Assembly: GCA_963556255.1 (NCBI GenBank)
Contig: OY744609.1
Coordinates: 18,616,309-18,680,308, forward strand
Length of the DNA stretch: 64,000 nt
Direction of reading: 5' to 3'
Source: Allolobophora icterica
Taxonomy: Eukaryota; Annelida; Clitellata; Crassiclitellata; Lumbricidae
The position numbers were made by a program, and so were the translations under genes. This document shows positions 62,135 to 64,000 of this stretch, piece by piece; the first letter of the stretch is position 1; each line of letters starts with the position of its first letter. The notes beneath the pieces are model-generated. The model did no database searches and was not told the DNA's origin. It saw nothing but the letters and a program-made list of their open reading frames with translations.

Positions 62135-63763
62135 CTATATATCAAATTCTTTACAATTGCTCGGAGGCTCCTTCATTGATTTATATGCTATAAAGAGTTA
62201 AGGTACCGGTATCGTATGGCATTCTGTAGGCCTATGCATGGTTAGAGACTCTGTATACGTTCACTGTAGTCACGTCGCCAGCGTGATATCAACGTCTCAT
62301 GATTCTTGTGACAAAACAACGTTTAACAAAAAGCATTACGAATAACTTGCCCAACCCTACAAAAAAGACTGTATTAAAACCTACTTTCTGCACGCCGGAT
62401 TCTAGTGAATAAGATCAATTCTAGACTGAATAAGACGTTGTATACATGCATCATGCATGTATCACAGAGTGAAATAGCGCTGTAGAAGTAAGGTAATGTA
62501 GACCAATGCACTGCAGACAACAATCGGGCAGTTGACCGAGTGATCCAGCTCTAACAAGCGGGTCAAACTGAGCCGAACGGACAAAGGAATGAATCAGCAG
62601 GGGTTGGACAGTTCCAGCAAACAAGGACTTAGGGAGTCAAAGACGAGTGTACGCACGTCCTGAGACCTGATACATAATGGGAAGTAGGCCAACGCTGACA
62701 TACTTAGGCAGTTAACTTTCAGGCTAAGAAGGTTTTGCGACAACGGCTACCAAGGGGTGGGTATTTACCAAGGTCACCATTATTAGTCTTGTCCTCGAGA
62801 CCAAAATGGCAGCTAGAATCTTCATATGGCTATAAGCATGTCATGTATGTGATCGAAACATGATTTTAGAGTCTAAATTAACATTTTCGGGGTCAAGGAA
62901 TGTGATGGAACTAAAGACAAATATTTAGCACTGCCAAACACGAAAGGGATTTTTCTGCGAATGATGATGGCCGTAATCACGACAGATGCCACGACCATTA
63001 AATAGAAGTGTTTTCTCCTGCACATTGGATCTTTTTGCAGACATTTTGAAGAGTTAATTCAGTCGACAATACTTTGCTTGTTTTGTGACAAGTCTTTGCC
63101 TTGTGTAGTGTGTATATCATTTGAACGACGTAACAGCTTACTGAAAATATTCAGAGTCTGGCAGTTCTCGCGATAGGAAGCTCGCGAGGAGGCTTTCGTC
63201 TTGAGACTATAGAATAGAGGTTCTTGTAGTTGTTGCTGCATCGTAGCCATTTCATCATCGTCTGTGTAACTGAACAATCGTCTATTGGACTGTGTATTCG
63301 TCAAGAGACATTCGTATTGAATGACAATAAAGAATTCTACAGACAGAACCTATAAGTCTGACAGATGGTGGAGAACCGAAACTGGCAATGGTTCTCGATG
63401 GTGGACAAGGCAGTTCGAATCCCGTCAGTACTTCTGCTGCAAGTGAGGTTCCCCAGCGCAGTCAATCAACGTAGACGACAGTGCCAGAGATGACAGAAGT
63501 GCTACAGATTCGAACCCAGCTCAAGGAACTTTCCTTCTACTTTCTACAGCGAGGAAGATTCTCAACCGATTCTTCCAGTCTGCAGCGAGTCAACCAGTAT
63601 TATCATTTTTCGCCGACCGACAACAACCGACAACAACGCCTCATCGTTCGATCCGATCGTCCAATCAACCACATCGCACTTGTCCGTGCTGTCTGCATTC
63701 CATCAGCGACTACTGCTTCACGAATCCTTCCATCCTTCGATCTGAAGACGAAACGCCACAATT
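62135..63763. other. Spacer, no gene recognised
   Basis: Both strands were read. The 146-codon frame at 63481-63921 has no recognisable domain, and its latter part is created by the palindrome below. Confidence 0.4.
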
Positions 63764-63804
63764 TAGAGGATCCATTCGTTGTGGCACAACGAATGGATCC
63801 TCTA
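63764..63804. repeat. Perfect 20-bp palindrome with 1-nt spacer
   Basis: 63764-63783 is the exact reverse complement of 63785-63804 around a single G. It contains two BamHI-type ggatcc words. Confidence 0.9.
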
Positions 63805-64000
63805 GTTAGTCTATATATATATAGTACGGTTGTGCAGCGAGGCTTGTCTTGGTATCGACCTTCATCGAAATCTCAACAGTCTACTTCTCCTAGTATCAGG
63901 ATAATAACTGGCTCAGTTTAATTATTTTCGGTCATTTGAATCATTTTGCTGTCCTGTAATGCTACGCTCATTATTCATTCGTAGTTCAATTCGCCTCAGA

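Noticed and set aside
63481..63921. 146-codon frame as a gene
   Set aside because: No recognisable family, and its end is shaped by a palindrome.

Overview
This window is nuclear DNA from an animal. Genes are split by GT-AG introns, and the spacers are packed with hAT and mariner DNA transposons, CR1/L2-like and RTE-like non-LTR retrotransposons, tRNA-derived SINEs and very long microsatellites. The repeat mix, the recurring word taggcctat and the 'gcgctatataaat' LINE tails suggest a marine invertebrate, perhaps an echinoderm or hemichordate. That placement is a low-confidence impression.

Region 1 (1-9.9 kb) holds no cellular gene that I can support. It is a mobile-element graveyard. Several hAT elements keep 8-bp target duplications. 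One four-level nest is readable: a CR1/L2-like LINE holds a hAT, which holds a second hAT, which holds an RTE-like insertion.

Region 2 (10.0-22.65 kb, + strand) is one nine-exon gene for an SLC17-type organic anion transporter (sialin/VGLUT superfamily). All exon phases join into one open frame of about 738 codons. Its introns carry SINEs, a hAT element and microsatellites up to about 640 bp long.

Region 3 (23.2-61 kb) is a cluster of intronless, minus-strand glycosyltransferase family 61 (GT61/DUF563) genes: three open copies (26.4-28.1, 44.7-46.5 and 57.6-59.3 kb) and one broken copy (59.5-60.9 kb). The first two lie in a tandem segmental duplication: about 23.18-34.2 kb matches 35.15-53.55 kb in the same order. 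Each half has since taken its own insertions. The second half also contains a large inverted-repeat element carrying a conserved but unnamed protein with a cysteine-rich C-terminus. I consider this the least-described system in the window.

Region 4 (61-64 kb) holds a small hAT element, AT-rich repeats and a perfect short palindrome. No gene is supported there.

The SLC17 gene and the GT61 cluster show no evident functional link. GT61 enzymes act in the secretory pathway on glycans; SLC17 proteins move organic anions across plasma, lysosomal or vesicle membranes.
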